From positions 1 through 32,622 of the forward strand of contig JAQXNS010000121.1 in assembly GCA_029098125.1 (NCBI GenBank): DNA of 32,622 nt. Direction: 5' to 3'. The notes under the pieces were generated by a model. It was not told the origin of the DNA. It saw only the letters and a program-made list of their open reading frames with translations, and did not search any database. Each line of letters begins with the position of its first letter. Within the stretch, counting starts at the first letter, position 1. Shown here in pieces: positions 8,715 to 17,586 of the stretch. This stretch comes from a bacterium (lineage in GTDB: Bacteria; Bacillota_I; Bacilli_A; RFN20; CAG-826). The translations under genes were made by a program, and so were the position numbers.

Positions 8715-9631
8715 AGCATAAAGATAAAAAAACCTTAGAATTTAAACCAAAAAGATTAAAAGATAAATTGAGTGGAATTATGAATTTTTCGGATTATCGA
8801 AAAATTCATAATAGAATTATTTATTCTCTTTTTATAATTTTGCTTGTTTTCTTTGTTTTAGTTGCACTTGTACCTATTATTTGGCTTTTTATTACATCTT
8901 TTAAAACAATACAAGAAATAAATTCAACAAAATATCAATTGTTCCCTGAGGTTTTTGATATTACGAAGATCTTTAAAGTCTGGGAAAAGATGAATTTATT
9001 GAGATATTATGGAAATACTTTGATTGTCGTTATTGGATCAATTATTTGTTCTGTAATTTTTAATGGCTTACTAGCTTATGTAATTGGTGTTATAAAACCA
9101 GTTGGTCATAAAATAATTCATGTAATGGTTTTACTTGGATACATGATTCCATCTGCTTTATCGATTGTTCCTCTTTTTATGGAAATCACAAAAGTTGGAA
9201 TGATTAATTCCTATTTACCACTATGTTTAACTTTTGGTGCAAATGCTTATTATTACATGCTTCTTAAAAATTCTTTTGAAAAAACTCCAAAAAGTTTCAT
9301 TGAAGCAGCTAGAATTGATGGACTTGGAGATATAAAAATATTTTTTAAAGTTGTAATTCCACTAAATAAATCAATTATTGGCGTCGTTGCAATTTTTACA
9401 ATGACTGCCTCATATTGTGATTTTTTATTACCAAAATTAGTTCTTCAAAATGAAGATCTAGCAACAATCATGGTCTATATCTACAATCTTGGAACAATGA
9501 CAACACCAACTTTTGACACAAGTGACTTTTTATTGCTACTTGTTATTTCAATGATTCCTCAAATTATCTTATTTATTATATTCCAAAAACAAATTCTTGG
9601 CGGTGCAACTGCAGGTGGGGTTAAAGAATAA
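8711..9631 (+). CDS. ABC sugar permease, MalG/UgpE type
   Basis: The 306-residue second permease has a hydrophobic segment near residues 37-60 and the EAA loop EAARIDGLGDIKIFFKVVIP, followed by late membrane segments. It overlaps the preceding permease gene by ATGA, with AAGGAG 8 bases before its start. Together with that permease it forms the channel of a carbohydrate importer. The ATPase is not a separate gene here. It is the C-terminal half of the fusion protein at 13943-15718 in the same operon. Confidence 0.93.
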   Translation: MKHKDKKTLEFKPKRLKDKLSGIMNFSDYRKIHNRIIYSLFIILLVFFVLVALVPIIWLFITSFKTIQEINSTKYQLFPEVFDITKIFKVWEKMNLLRYYGNTLIVVIGSIICSVIFNGLLAYVIGVIKPVGHKIIHVMVLLGYMIPSALSIVPLFMEITKVGMINSYLPLCLTFGANAYYYMLLKNSFEKTPKSFIEAARIDGLGDIKIFFKVVIPLNKSIIGVVAIFTMTASYCDFLLPKLVLQNEDLATIMVYIYNLGTMTTPTFDTSDFLLLLVISMIPQIILFIIFQKQILGGATAGGVKE

Positions 9632-9633
9632 TT

Positions 9634-11880
9634 ATGGCAAAAATTAAAAAACAATATTTAAAAATTCATCCATATAAATTAATTGAAGAAGGATTTCATA
9701 AAGACAGAGCGATGGTAAGTGAATCTTTGTTCTCTTTAGCGAATGAATATTCTGGAATTCGAGCTTTTTTTGATGAAGATTATTCAGGAGATCAATTAAT
9801 TGGAACATATTATAATGGAATAATCGAATACGGTGATGAAATTCCAAATGCCTATAAAGGTATTGCAAAAAGAACTCACTTTACCATTAACTCAACAAAC
9901 TGGGTTAAAATTAGAGTCAAATATAAAAATGAAATATTAGATTTAAATAAATCTGAATTTGAAAATTTTCGTCGAGAACTAGATTTTAGAGATGGAAAAT
10001 ATATTCGTGAATTTACTTGGATTGTAGATAATAATCGCATCAATATTCGCTTTGAGCGTTTATTAAATATGGTTAATGTTCACGAAGGAGCAGTTAGGTT
10101 AATACTTTCAAGTGATCATGAAGTTGAACTTAACGTTGATTTTATCCTTGATGCACATATTAAACATTGGGGAACTAAATGTTATTGGAACGTTATTGAT
10201 AAAGATTTAGAAAATCAAATTTTAGTTTTAAAAACATTAACTACAAATCAATATTTAGCAACTGGAATGTACATCACAAACCTTGAAAATAAAGAGGTAA
10301 AGTTTGCTGACAATGAGTTAATTGTATCAAGTAAAATTATTGTAAATAGCGAAAAGAAAATTATTGATAGACTTGTAATTAACGATGCTTCAAAAACTCC
10401 GGTCGATGTTGAAAATTTCAAAAAAGCCTGCAGAACTCAACTATTTTTGTTAAAAACTAAAGGATTTGATGGAATTTATGAGGAAAATAAGCGTTACTTT
10501 AATAGAGTTTTTTCTAAAAATGATATTGTAATTGAAGGAGATAAAGCTAACCAACAAGGCATTAGATTTTGTCTTTTTGAACTCGAACAAACATATCATG
10601 GATTTGAAAAAGACAACAATATCGGAGCAAAAGGCTTGACGGGTGAAGCATATTCTGGTCATGCTTTTTGGGATAGCGAAACATATTGTTTACCTTATTA
10701 TCTATTTAATAATAAGGAAGCTAGTAAAGATTTATTACTTTTTAGATATAACACTTTGAATGAAGCTAAAAAAAGAGCAAAAGATTTAGACTGCGATGGT
10801 GCTTGTTTTCCAATTGCAACAAGAACTGGAGAAGAAGCCTGCACACTCTGGCAACATGCTTCATGTCAATTTCAACCAACAACAGCAGTAAGTTATGCCA
10901 TTGAACATTATATGAATGTGTTTAATGATAGAGAATTTATGCAAAATTATGGTATTGAAATGCTCATTGAAATTGCAAAATTCTTAATTACAAGAGGTGA
11001 ATATTCAAAAGATGGTAAATATTTTGGTTATTATGGTGTAATGGGTCCTGATGAATTCCAAATCATGGTAAATCAAAACACATACACTAATTTTATGGCT
11101 AAAAAAAGTTTTGAATATTTATTAAAAATTAAAAACGATAAAAACTATAAATTTGATGAAATTGAAAAAAAGTGTGGTGTAGATAATAAATTTTATTCAA
11201 AAATTAAACGAGCAATGAATAAAATGTTGATTCTATACGATGAAAAAACAAAATTATTCGAACAACATGATGGATTTTTTAAGTTACCACATGTTGATGC
11301 TTCAAAAATTCCAGATAAAGATTTTCCATTATATGCTCATTGGTCATATGATCGAATTTTTAGGAACGATTTAATTAAGCAACCAGATGTTTTGATGTTC
11401 ATGCTTTTGTATAATCAAGATTTTACAATTGATCAGATCAAAGCAAATTATGAATATTATGAGCCATTATGCATTCATGAATCATCACTTTCTCCATCAG
11501 TACATAGTGTTTTAGCATCACAAATTAATAAAGAAAAAGAAGCTTATGACTTTTTTAGATTCGCTACAAGACTAGATTTAGATGATTACAACAACAATAC
11601 AAAAGAAGGAATTCACATGACTTCAATTGCAGCTGCTTGGTTAAATATTGTTTATGGTTTTGGTGGATTAAGAAGTGATAGAAAAATCCTATCAATTGCA
11701 CCAACTTTACCAAAAAAATGGAAATCTTATACATTTAATTTAACAATTAACGATAATTTCATGAAATTTAAGGTAGATAAAGAACAAATTTCTATTTTGA
11801 ATGAAGGCGGCGATACAAAAATTAAAGTTTATGGACATTTAAAAAATATTAAGAGAGGGGTAAATATTTTTAAAAGATGA
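9634..11880 (+). CDS. GH65 family glycoside phosphorylase (first copy)
   Basis: The 748-residue product matches the length and three-part layout of GH65 disaccharide phosphorylases: an N-terminal beta-sandwich (about 1-270), an (alpha/alpha)6 barrel (about 300-680) and a small C-terminal beta domain. The barrel has GLTGEAYSGHAFWDSE and the catalytic block VMGPDEFQ, where Glu474 is the expected general acid. A phosphate-site-like KQPDVLMF follows. GH65 enzymes invert: they split alpha-glucosides with phosphate to give beta-glucose-1-phosphate. GPDEFQ instead of the usual GPDEYH suggests a subfamily other than classic maltose phosphorylase. Substrate could be kojibiose-, nigerose-, trehalose- or glucosylglycerol-like, and sequence alone does not decide. 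It is cytoplasmic, two bases after the permease stop. Confidence 0.9.
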   Translation: MAKIKKQYLKIHPYKLIEEGFHKDRAMVSESLFSLANEYSGIRAFFDEDYSGDQLIGTYYNGIIEYGDEIPNAYKGIAKRTHFTINSTNWVKIRVKYKNEILDLNKSEFENFRRELDFRDGKYIREFTWIVDNNRINIRFERLLNMVNVHEGAVRLILSSDHEVELNVDFILDAHIKHWGTKCYWNVIDKDLENQILVLKTLTTNQYLATGMYITNLENKEVKFADNELIVSSKIIVNSEKKIIDRLVINDASKTPVDVENFKKACRTQLFLLKTKGFDGIYEENKRYFNRVFSKNDIVIEGDKANQQGIRFCLFELEQTYHGFEKDNNIGAKGLTGEAYSGHAFWDSETYCLPYYLFNNKEASKDLLLFRYNTLNEAKKRAKDLDCDGACFPIATRTGEEACTLWQHASCQFQPTTAVSYAIEHYMNVFNDREFMQNYGIEMLIEIAKFLITRGEYSKDGKYFGYYGVMGPDEFQIMVNQNTYTNFMAKKSFEYLLKIKNDKNYKFDEIEKKCGVDNKFYSKIKRAMNKMLILYDEKTKLFEQHDGFFKLPHVDASKIPDKDFPLYAHWSYDRIFRNDLIKQPDVLMFMLLYNQDFTIDQIKANYEYYEPLCIHESSLSPSVHSVLASQINKEKEAYDFFRFATRLDLDDYNNNTKEGIHMTSIAAAWLNIVYGFGGLRSDRKILSIAPTLPKKWKSYTFNLTINDNFMKFKVDKEQISILNEGGDTKIKVYGHLKNIKRGVNIFKR

Positions 11881-13946
11881 AAACATTAGTTAAAAAAGGA
11901 TATTCAAAAAATGATATTACCTCTTTTGGTAATATGTTTTTAATCGGAAATGGAAAATTTGGATATCGTGGAACATTAGAAGAATATAAAAGTGACAATT
12001 TAGTAGCTTTAAATGTCGCTGGTTTTTATGATCGCTATAAAAATTTATGGCGTGAAACGATAAATTTACCTAATCCTTTTTATATATATGTAAAAAATAA
12101 TATTGAATCATGTTCTGTTTTAGAAAATGAACCTTGTTCTCATATTATTTCGCTTTCAATTGAAAAGGCAATATTTTCTCGAAACACAGAGTTTAAATCT
12201 TTAATTATTAAAAGTGAAAGATTTGTCTCTCAATCTGATGATACTTCTCTTTTACTTCATTATCAAATAAGGGCATTAAAAGATCAAAATGTTGAAATTG
12301 ATGTTGGCTTAGATAAAAATATTTGGGATATTAATGGACCTCATTTTAAAAAAACTAATTATAAAGTATTCAATAACAAAATAACTTTTAATGGAAAAAC
12401 AAATGAAAATAAAGTTATTTCATTAGTTGCAACTTATAAATTTTCTAATTTCGATGTTAAAAAAGGTGAAACAATGTATCATTTATCATCTTTTTTGAAA
12501 GAAAATGAAGTGAGAAATATTTATGTTTTAGTGAAAATCTTCCCAAATGAAATAAATAGAGACAGTATTAAAGTTAATAAACAAATTTATAATGATTATA
12601 AAAATAGGCACATTAAAGCTTTTAAAGATAAGTTTTTAAATGCCAAAATTACGATAAAAGGTGATAAAAATGCTCAAGATGAGCTCGATTATAGCATTTA
12701 TCAACTTTTGATTTTATCTAATAAAGATAATAAAAATAGCATCGCAGCAAGAGGTGTAAGTGGCCAAACTTATAAAGGTGCAATTTTCTGGGATACTGAA
12801 ATTTTCTTAAATCCATTTTTTATCTTCACAGATCCAATAATTGCAAGAAATAACTTACTTTATCGAATAAATACATTAAAAGAAGCAAAAGAAAATGCAA
12901 AATTGCATCACTATGAAGGTGCTTTCTATCCTTGGGAATCTCAAGAAGGAAAAGAAATGTGTTCAAAATACAATGTTACTGATGTTTTTACAAACGAACC
13001 TATCAGAACATATTTTAATGAAAAACAAATACATACTTCAGCTGATATGGTTAATTCCTTGGAAGAATATATAAAATTTACAAAAGATTATTCATTGCTT
13101 GAACTTGGTGGTTTAGAAATGATGAAAGAATGTATTAAATTTTATATGAGCTACAAAAAAGTAATAAATAATGAGTATCATTTTTTTGATGTAATTGGAC
13201 CTGATGAGTATCACGAAAGGGTTAATGATAATTTTTTCACGAACTATTCCATAAAAAAAGCAAGTGAAGTTTTACTAAAATATTTACCAAAAAATGATGT
13301 ATTTAGAGATGAAGTTGTTGATTTTATCGATAAAATTTACATTCCAAAACAAGATAAAAATGGGATTTTTGAACAATTTGATGGTTATTTTGATTTAGAA
13401 GACGTTAAAGTTGAAGATGTGAGGAAAAGGATTCGCCATAAAAATGAATATTGGGGTGGAAAATTAGGGGTTGCAACAAAAACAAGAGTAATAAAACAAG
13501 CTGATGTTGTTGCAACGCTTATGATGTTTAAGGATGATTTTTCTCTTAAAGACATCAAAAATAATTATAATTTCTATCTTCCTTATACAGAACATGGTAG
13601 TTCTTTATCTAGTTCAATATATTCTTTATGCGCACTATTAGCAAAAGATTATAAAACTTCATATAAAATGTTTCGTCAGTCATCATCAATTGATTTAGGA
13701 ACGAATCAAAAGATGTATGCTGGAGGAATCTATATTGGAGGAACTCATCCAGCAAGTAATGCCGGAGCTTATCTTGGCGTGATTAGAGGATTTGCTGGAA
13801 TTTATATTGATGAAAACAATCAACTTAATTTCAAACCTAACTTGATTCATGGTTGGAAAATGTTATCTTTTAAGATAAATTTTAGAAATAAAAAGTATCA
13901 AATAACTATAAATAGAAAAGATGTAAAGATTGAGGAAATATTATGA
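11877..13946 (+). CDS. GH65 family glycoside phosphorylase (second copy)
   Basis: The 689-residue protein is a second, divergent GH65 phosphorylase and is shorter than the usual 750-770, mainly in the N-terminal sandwich. The barrel shows GVSGQTYKGAIFWDTE, the catalytic block VIGPDEYH with Glu444, and KQADVV, a conserved phosphate-side motif. It should convert an alpha-glucobiose plus phosphate to beta-glucose-1-phosphate and a free sugar. The start overlaps the previous stop as ATGA, and its own stop overlaps the next start in the same way. Two unlike GH65 enzymes side by side suggest two linkage types from one polysaccharide, or sequential trimming. Exact specificity is unknown. Confidence 0.9.
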   Translation: MKTLVKKGYSKNDITSFGNMFLIGNGKFGYRGTLEEYKSDNLVALNVAGFYDRYKNLWRETINLPNPFYIYVKNNIESCSVLENEPCSHIISLSIEKAIFSRNTEFKSLIIKSERFVSQSDDTSLLLHYQIRALKDQNVEIDVGLDKNIWDINGPHFKKTNYKVFNNKITFNGKTNENKVISLVATYKFSNFDVKKGETMYHLSSFLKENEVRNIYVLVKIFPNEINRDSIKVNKQIYNDYKNRHIKAFKDKFLNAKITIKGDKNAQDELDYSIYQLLILSNKDNKNSIAARGVSGQTYKGAIFWDTEIFLNPFFIFTDPIIARNNLLYRINTLKEAKENAKLHHYEGAFYPWESQEGKEMCSKYNVTDVFTNEPIRTYFNEKQIHTSADMVNSLEEYIKFTKDYSLLELGGLEMMKECIKFYMSYKKVINNEYHFFDVIGPDEYHERVNDNFFTNYSIKKASEVLLKYLPKNDVFRDEVVDFIDKIYIPKQDKNGIFEQFDGYFDLEDVKVEDVRKRIRHKNEYWGGKLGVATKTRVIKQADVVATLMMFKDDFSLKDIKNNYNFYLPYTEHGSSLSSSIYSLCALLAKDYKTSYKMFRQSSSIDLGTNQKMYAGGIYIGGTHPASNAGAYLGVIRGFAGIYIDENNQLNFKPNLIHGWKMLSFKINFRNKKYQITINRKDVKIEEIL

Positions 13947-15718
13947 TTAAAGGTGTAATTTTTGATCTAGATGGTGTAATTGTCAGTACAGATAAGTTGC
14001 ATTATGAAGCATGGAATCAAATCGCAAAAGAAGAAAATATTTATTTTGATGAAGAAATAAATAATAGATTAAGAGGTGTTTCTAGAATGGAATCTTTAGA
14101 AATTATTTTAGAAAAAGCCTCAAAAGTCTACTCAAATGATGAAAAAGTGGCTTTAGCTACAAAAAAGAACAATCTTTATGTTGCATCTTTAACCTCTTTA
14201 AGTAGGGCTGATTTATTAGATGGTGTTTATGAAACTTTAAAATCTTTAAAAGAAAACAAAATAAAAATAGCAATCGGTTCATCAAGTAAAAATACAGTTA
14301 AAATTCTTGAACAATTAGAAATTAAAGATATGTTTGATGTTATCGTAGATGGAAATATGATTAAACATTCAAAACCTCATCCAGAAGTTTTCACTAAAGC
14401 TAGAAGAAAAATGTTTCTTGAAAAAGATGAAGTTTTAGTTGTTGAAGATGCAAAAGCTGGTATTGAAGCTGCAAAAAAAGCAAAAATTAAAGCTGTCGGC
14501 ATTAATGGTGCTGATCTTTTTGAAGAATCAGACTACAAAATTAAAAATATTAAGGAATTATTACCTATTGTTCTCAACAATCAAACACATATTAAAATTG
14601 AAAATGTCAAAAAAATATATCCAAATGGTAAAGAAGCAGTTCACAATTTTAATTTAGAAATAAAAGATAATGAGTTTGTGATTTTTGTTGGACCATCAGG
14701 TTGTGGAAAATCGACAATGCTTAGAATGATTGCTGGTCTTGAAGAAATTTCTAGTGGTGATCTTTATATTGATGGAGAAATAATGAACGAAGTTGATCCA
14801 AAAGATAGAAATATAGCCATGGTTTTCCAAAATTATGCATTATACCCACACTTAACTGTTAGGAAAAATATTGCCTTTCCTTTAACTAATAAAAAAATAC
14901 CTTTAGAATACTTTTTCAATATAAATTATAGGAAAAATCGTAAAAAAGAGATTAATGAAATTGTTGAAGAGGCAGCAGAAATAATAGGTTTAAAGGATAG
15001 ATTAGATGATTATCCAAAAAATTTATCAGGTGGACAACGTCAACGTGTTGCACTTGGAAGAGCAATTGTAAGAAAACCTAAAGTATTTCTTTTAGATGAA
15101 CCTTTATCAAATTTAGATGCAAAAATGCGTGGACAAATGAGAAGTGAAATCACAAATTTGCATAAAAAGTTGAATACTATTTTTATTTATGTCACGCATG
15201 ACCAAGTTGAAGCTATGACAATGGGTGATAAAATTGTAGTTATGGATGTTGGAAACATACAACAAGTTAGTAGTCCTGATGAATTATTTTTACATCCTGT
15301 GAATAAATTTGTTGCTGAATTTATTGGCACCCCACCTATGAATTTTATTTCAACAACTGTAAATGAAAATAAAAACCTTGTTTTTAACGATATTGAATAT
15401 ATTACTTCTGAATCTTTAAAAAATAAAATTAATGACAATAATATAAATAAGGATTTTTATTTAGGTATTAGACCTAAATCAATTTATTTAAATTCTGATC
15501 CAACGTATGTTGAACAAAATATTAAAGCAAAAGTGAATCTATGCGAACATCTTGGCGAAGATTGCTTAATTTATTGCTCTTTAGTCAATTCTAATGAAAA
15601 AATTATTGTCTCAACATCACTTAAAAATAAAGTTAAAGAAGGAGATATTATTTCTTTGTCTTTTGATGAACCTTCAATTTATTTATTTTCAAAAGAGGAT
15701 GAGGGAGCACTATTTTAA
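13943..15718 (+). CDS. Beta-phosphoglucomutase / MsmK-type ABC ATPase fusion
   Basis: One 591-residue frame carries two complete proteins. Residues 1-210 are a HAD beta-phosphoglucomutase: FDLDGV gives nucleophile Asp8 and acid/base Asp10, followed by GVSR, GSSSKN, SKPHPEVF and VVEDAKAGI, in the order of the Lactococcus enzyme. After a linker of about four residues (LNNQ), residues 215-591 are a full-length sugar-importer ATPase. It has Walker A GPSGCGKST (250-258), signature LSGGQ (361-365), Walker B LLDEP (Asp385, Glu386), H-loop His419 and a C-terminal OB/TOBE region. No in-frame ATG precedes the ATPase half, so separate initiation is unlikely. The enzyme half turns the phosphorylases' beta-glucose-1-phosphate into glucose-6-phosphate, and the other half powers the permeases. 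An insertion (about 313-330, FFNINYRKNRKK) sits in the helical region. The start overlaps the previous stop as ATGA. Confidence 0.9.
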   Translation: MIKGVIFDLDGVIVSTDKLHYEAWNQIAKEENIYFDEEINNRLRGVSRMESLEIILEKASKVYSNDEKVALATKKNNLYVASLTSLSRADLLDGVYETLKSLKENKIKIAIGSSSKNTVKILEQLEIKDMFDVIVDGNMIKHSKPHPEVFTKARRKMFLEKDEVLVVEDAKAGIEAAKKAKIKAVGINGADLFEESDYKIKNIKELLPIVLNNQTHIKIENVKKIYPNGKEAVHNFNLEIKDNEFVIFVGPSGCGKSTMLRMIAGLEEISSGDLYIDGEIMNEVDPKDRNIAMVFQNYALYPHLTVRKNIAFPLTNKKIPLEYFFNINYRKNRKKEINEIVEEAAEIIGLKDRLDDYPKNLSGGQRQRVALGRAIVRKPKVFLLDEPLSNLDAKMRGQMRSEITNLHKKLNTIFIYVTHDQVEAMTMGDKIVVMDVGNIQQVSSPDELFLHPVNKFVAEFIGTPPMNFISTTVNENKNLVFNDIEYITSESLKNKINDNNINKDFYLGIRPKSIYLNSDPTYVEQNIKAKVNLCEHLGEDCLIYCSLVNSNEKIIVSTSLKNKVKEGDIISLSFDEPSIYLFSKEDEGALF

Positions 15719-15720
15719 TA

Positions 15721-17385
15721 ATGTTTAAGTTTTTTTCTCTAATTTGTACAATTGTTTTATTATTTTTGTCATCTTGTTCATCGGCGCCTATTACTAATAA
15801 TCAAGATAATAATACAGAAAGTCCAGACGATAGTGAGGTTAAAACATATCAAAAGGATGAAAATGGGTTTTTTATATTAGAAGATGACTATTTTTTACCA
15901 TATGAAGGTGATAATTTTTCAATAGACTATGCAAATAAACTCGATGAAGATATTTATGCTTCTTCTTTTAGGTTATTTTGTGGAGATAAAAGCATTCCTG
16001 TTTTTCATTGCGATACAAACCCAAATAGAGTTTGGACACCAAATCCAACAAATTTTGTTGAGGCTGGCGTTGCTATTATTTCTTTAAAAGGCGAAGTTGA
16101 ACTAACTTTACAAACAAATTTTGCTTTTAAAGAAATGACAACAAGAGTAATGCCAAGTGATAGAAATATAGAAAATGTTAAAGATTTTAATCGTAGAACT
16201 ATAAAATTTAAAGTAAAAGAAGCAGGACAATACACCATTTCTTTTTTAAAAAATCTATCTTTTCACTTATTTGTTAATCCTCTTGATGGTTATAAATCAG
16301 AAATGAACAATAAAAATGTAATAATTTTTAAAAAAGGAATATATGATAAAAATAATTCTAATTATATTAATGGTTCTAATTTCATACATTTATCAAGCAA
16401 TACAACTGTTATTTTAGAAAAAGGTGCTGTAATTAAAGCTGGTTTTATTGCAAATAATGCATCCAACATAGAAATTATAGGAGATGGAATTATATATGGT
16501 GCTGATTTTGAACGAAATGCTGAAACTGGAAGTAAATTAATTCCATTTGAATTTAATTATTGTTCAAATATTCTTTTTAAAGGAATTACAACTTTAAATC
16601 CTGCTGGATGGTGCTATAATCTATATTTTTCTAATCAAGTTTTGCTTGAAGACATAAAAATTATTTCTTCTAGAAGTAATGGTGATGGTGTTTCGGTTCA
16701 ATCATGTCAGAATGTGATATGCAAAAACTCATTCATTAGAACTTGGGATGATTCTTTGGTTGTAAAAAATTATCCAAAACGGTCAAATAGAAATGAACAT
16801 GGTGGAACAAAAAACATTAGATTTGAAAAATGCCAAGTTTGGACAGACTTGGCCCAATCCATGGAACTTGGTTATGAAACTGTTGGTGTAACATTTGAAG
16901 AAGTTTATTTTAAAGACATTACAGTTCTTTTTAATTATCACAAAGCAGTGATTTCAATTCATAATTCGAATAATGCACGTATTAAAAATATTCATTTTGA
17001 TAATATCACGATAGAAAATGCCAGAATGGGAAGTGGTGATGGATCACCTTATTTGATTGATATACAAAATTTATATTCCTCAAATTGGTCAAGTATTCAC
17101 ACAACTACATCATTAGGTTTTATTGAAGATGTATATATAAATAATATTTTAGTTTTGTCGAACGCTTCACAATCTCTAGTTAAAATTAGTGGCTGTCGTG
17201 ATATTAGAAATGGATTTGACAATCAAGAAGAACATTATGTTAAAAACATAAATATTAATAATGTTTATATCGATAATGAGTTTTTAAGTTCAAATAGTGA
17301 TAGACTTGAAATTGGAAATTTTGTTTATAATTTAAACATCAAAAATGATTTAACAACTCCTCTTGGCGCAAGTAGTATATTTTAG
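15721..17385 (+). CDS. Secreted beta-helix glycosidase-like lipoprotein, short paralogue
   Basis: This 554-residue lipoprotein (lipobox LSSC, Cys19) is a paralogue of the protein at 1211 without the discoidin domains. The beta-helix has NGDG (Asp322) and WDD (Asp343, Asp344) with the same 21/22 spacing, the shared block WTDLAQSMELGYET, and HKAVISIHN. It carries an insertion (YPKRSNRNEHGG) just after WDDSLVVKN. The ribosome site GAGGGAG overlaps the end of the fusion gene, two bases separate the genes, and it closes the operon. As the terminal gene of a phosphorylase operon it is probably an exported hydrolase that shortens the same glycan as its paralogue. Lack of binding domains suggests action on soluble oligosaccharides. 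It is GH28-like by Asp spacing, and the real family and substrate are unknown. Confidence 0.82.
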   Translation: MFKFFSLICTIVLLFLSSCSSAPITNNQDNNTESPDDSEVKTYQKDENGFFILEDDYFLPYEGDNFSIDYANKLDEDIYASSFRLFCGDKSIPVFHCDTNPNRVWTPNPTNFVEAGVAIISLKGEVELTLQTNFAFKEMTTRVMPSDRNIENVKDFNRRTIKFKVKEAGQYTISFLKNLSFHLFVNPLDGYKSEMNNKNVIIFKKGIYDKNNSNYINGSNFIHLSSNTTVILEKGAVIKAGFIANNASNIEIIGDGIIYGADFERNAETGSKLIPFEFNYCSNILFKGITTLNPAGWCYNLYFSNQVLLEDIKIISSRSNGDGVSVQSCQNVICKNSFIRTWDDSLVVKNYPKRSNRNEHGGTKNIRFEKCQVWTDLAQSMELGYETVGVTFEEVYFKDITVLFNYHKAVISIHNSNNARIKNIHFDNITIENARMGSGDGSPYLIDIQNLYSSNWSSIHTTTSLGFIEDVYINNILVLSNASQSLVKISGCRDIRNGFDNQEEHYVKNININNVYIDNEFLSSNSDRLEIGNFVYNLNIKNDLTTPLGASSIF

Positions 17386-17406
17386 TATTTTTTTAGTTTT
17401 TTATAA

Positions 17407-17432
17407 AAATAGTGGAGTTCTGCAGGGTTTTT
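17407..17432 (+). repeat. Interspersed repeat, copy 1
   Basis: AAATAGTGGAGTTCTGCAGGGTTTTT is identical to 20519-20544 and matches the complement of 22738-22763 with two mismatches. Similarity fades through the next 15 bases (GAGATTTTTTCAAG). It lies in the 150-base gap after the sugar operon. No clear terminator hairpin is seen in that gap, only U-rich sequence around a TTTTTATAAAAA palindrome. The repeat may be a mobile-element end or a small intergenic repeat family. Confidence 0.85.
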
Positions 17433-17531
17433 GAGATTTTTTCAAGTTATTTATTCCTAACAATTATTGAATAATTATATCAATTTTTGATATTTATAAA
17501 AATAAAACAAGTCAAATTATTGAAAATACTT

Positions 17532-17537
17532 TATAAT
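17532..17537 (+). promoter_or_regulatory. -10 box of the acyltransferase gene
   Basis: A perfect TATAAT places transcription start near 17544, after the ORF-track ATG at 17536. This supports the ATG at 17587, which is preceded by GAGGGA (17574-17579). No good -35 is visible. Confidence 0.5.
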
Positions 17538-17586
17538 GTTTACGGGATTAGATTTTAAAAATTTTCGGCTGAAGAGGGATTTTTTT

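Noticed and set aside
14560-14610. The phosphoglucomutase-ATPase junction as a sequencing frameshift
   Set aside because: Both halves are complete and in the same frame with no stop, and no alternative ATG with a ribosome site precedes the ATPase; a missing stop cannot be fully excluded without other reads.
17386-17440. Repeat copy 1 as the terminator of the sugar operon
   Set aside because: The 26-bp repeat forms no stable stem, and an identical copy lies between two divergent promoters where a terminator makes little sense.
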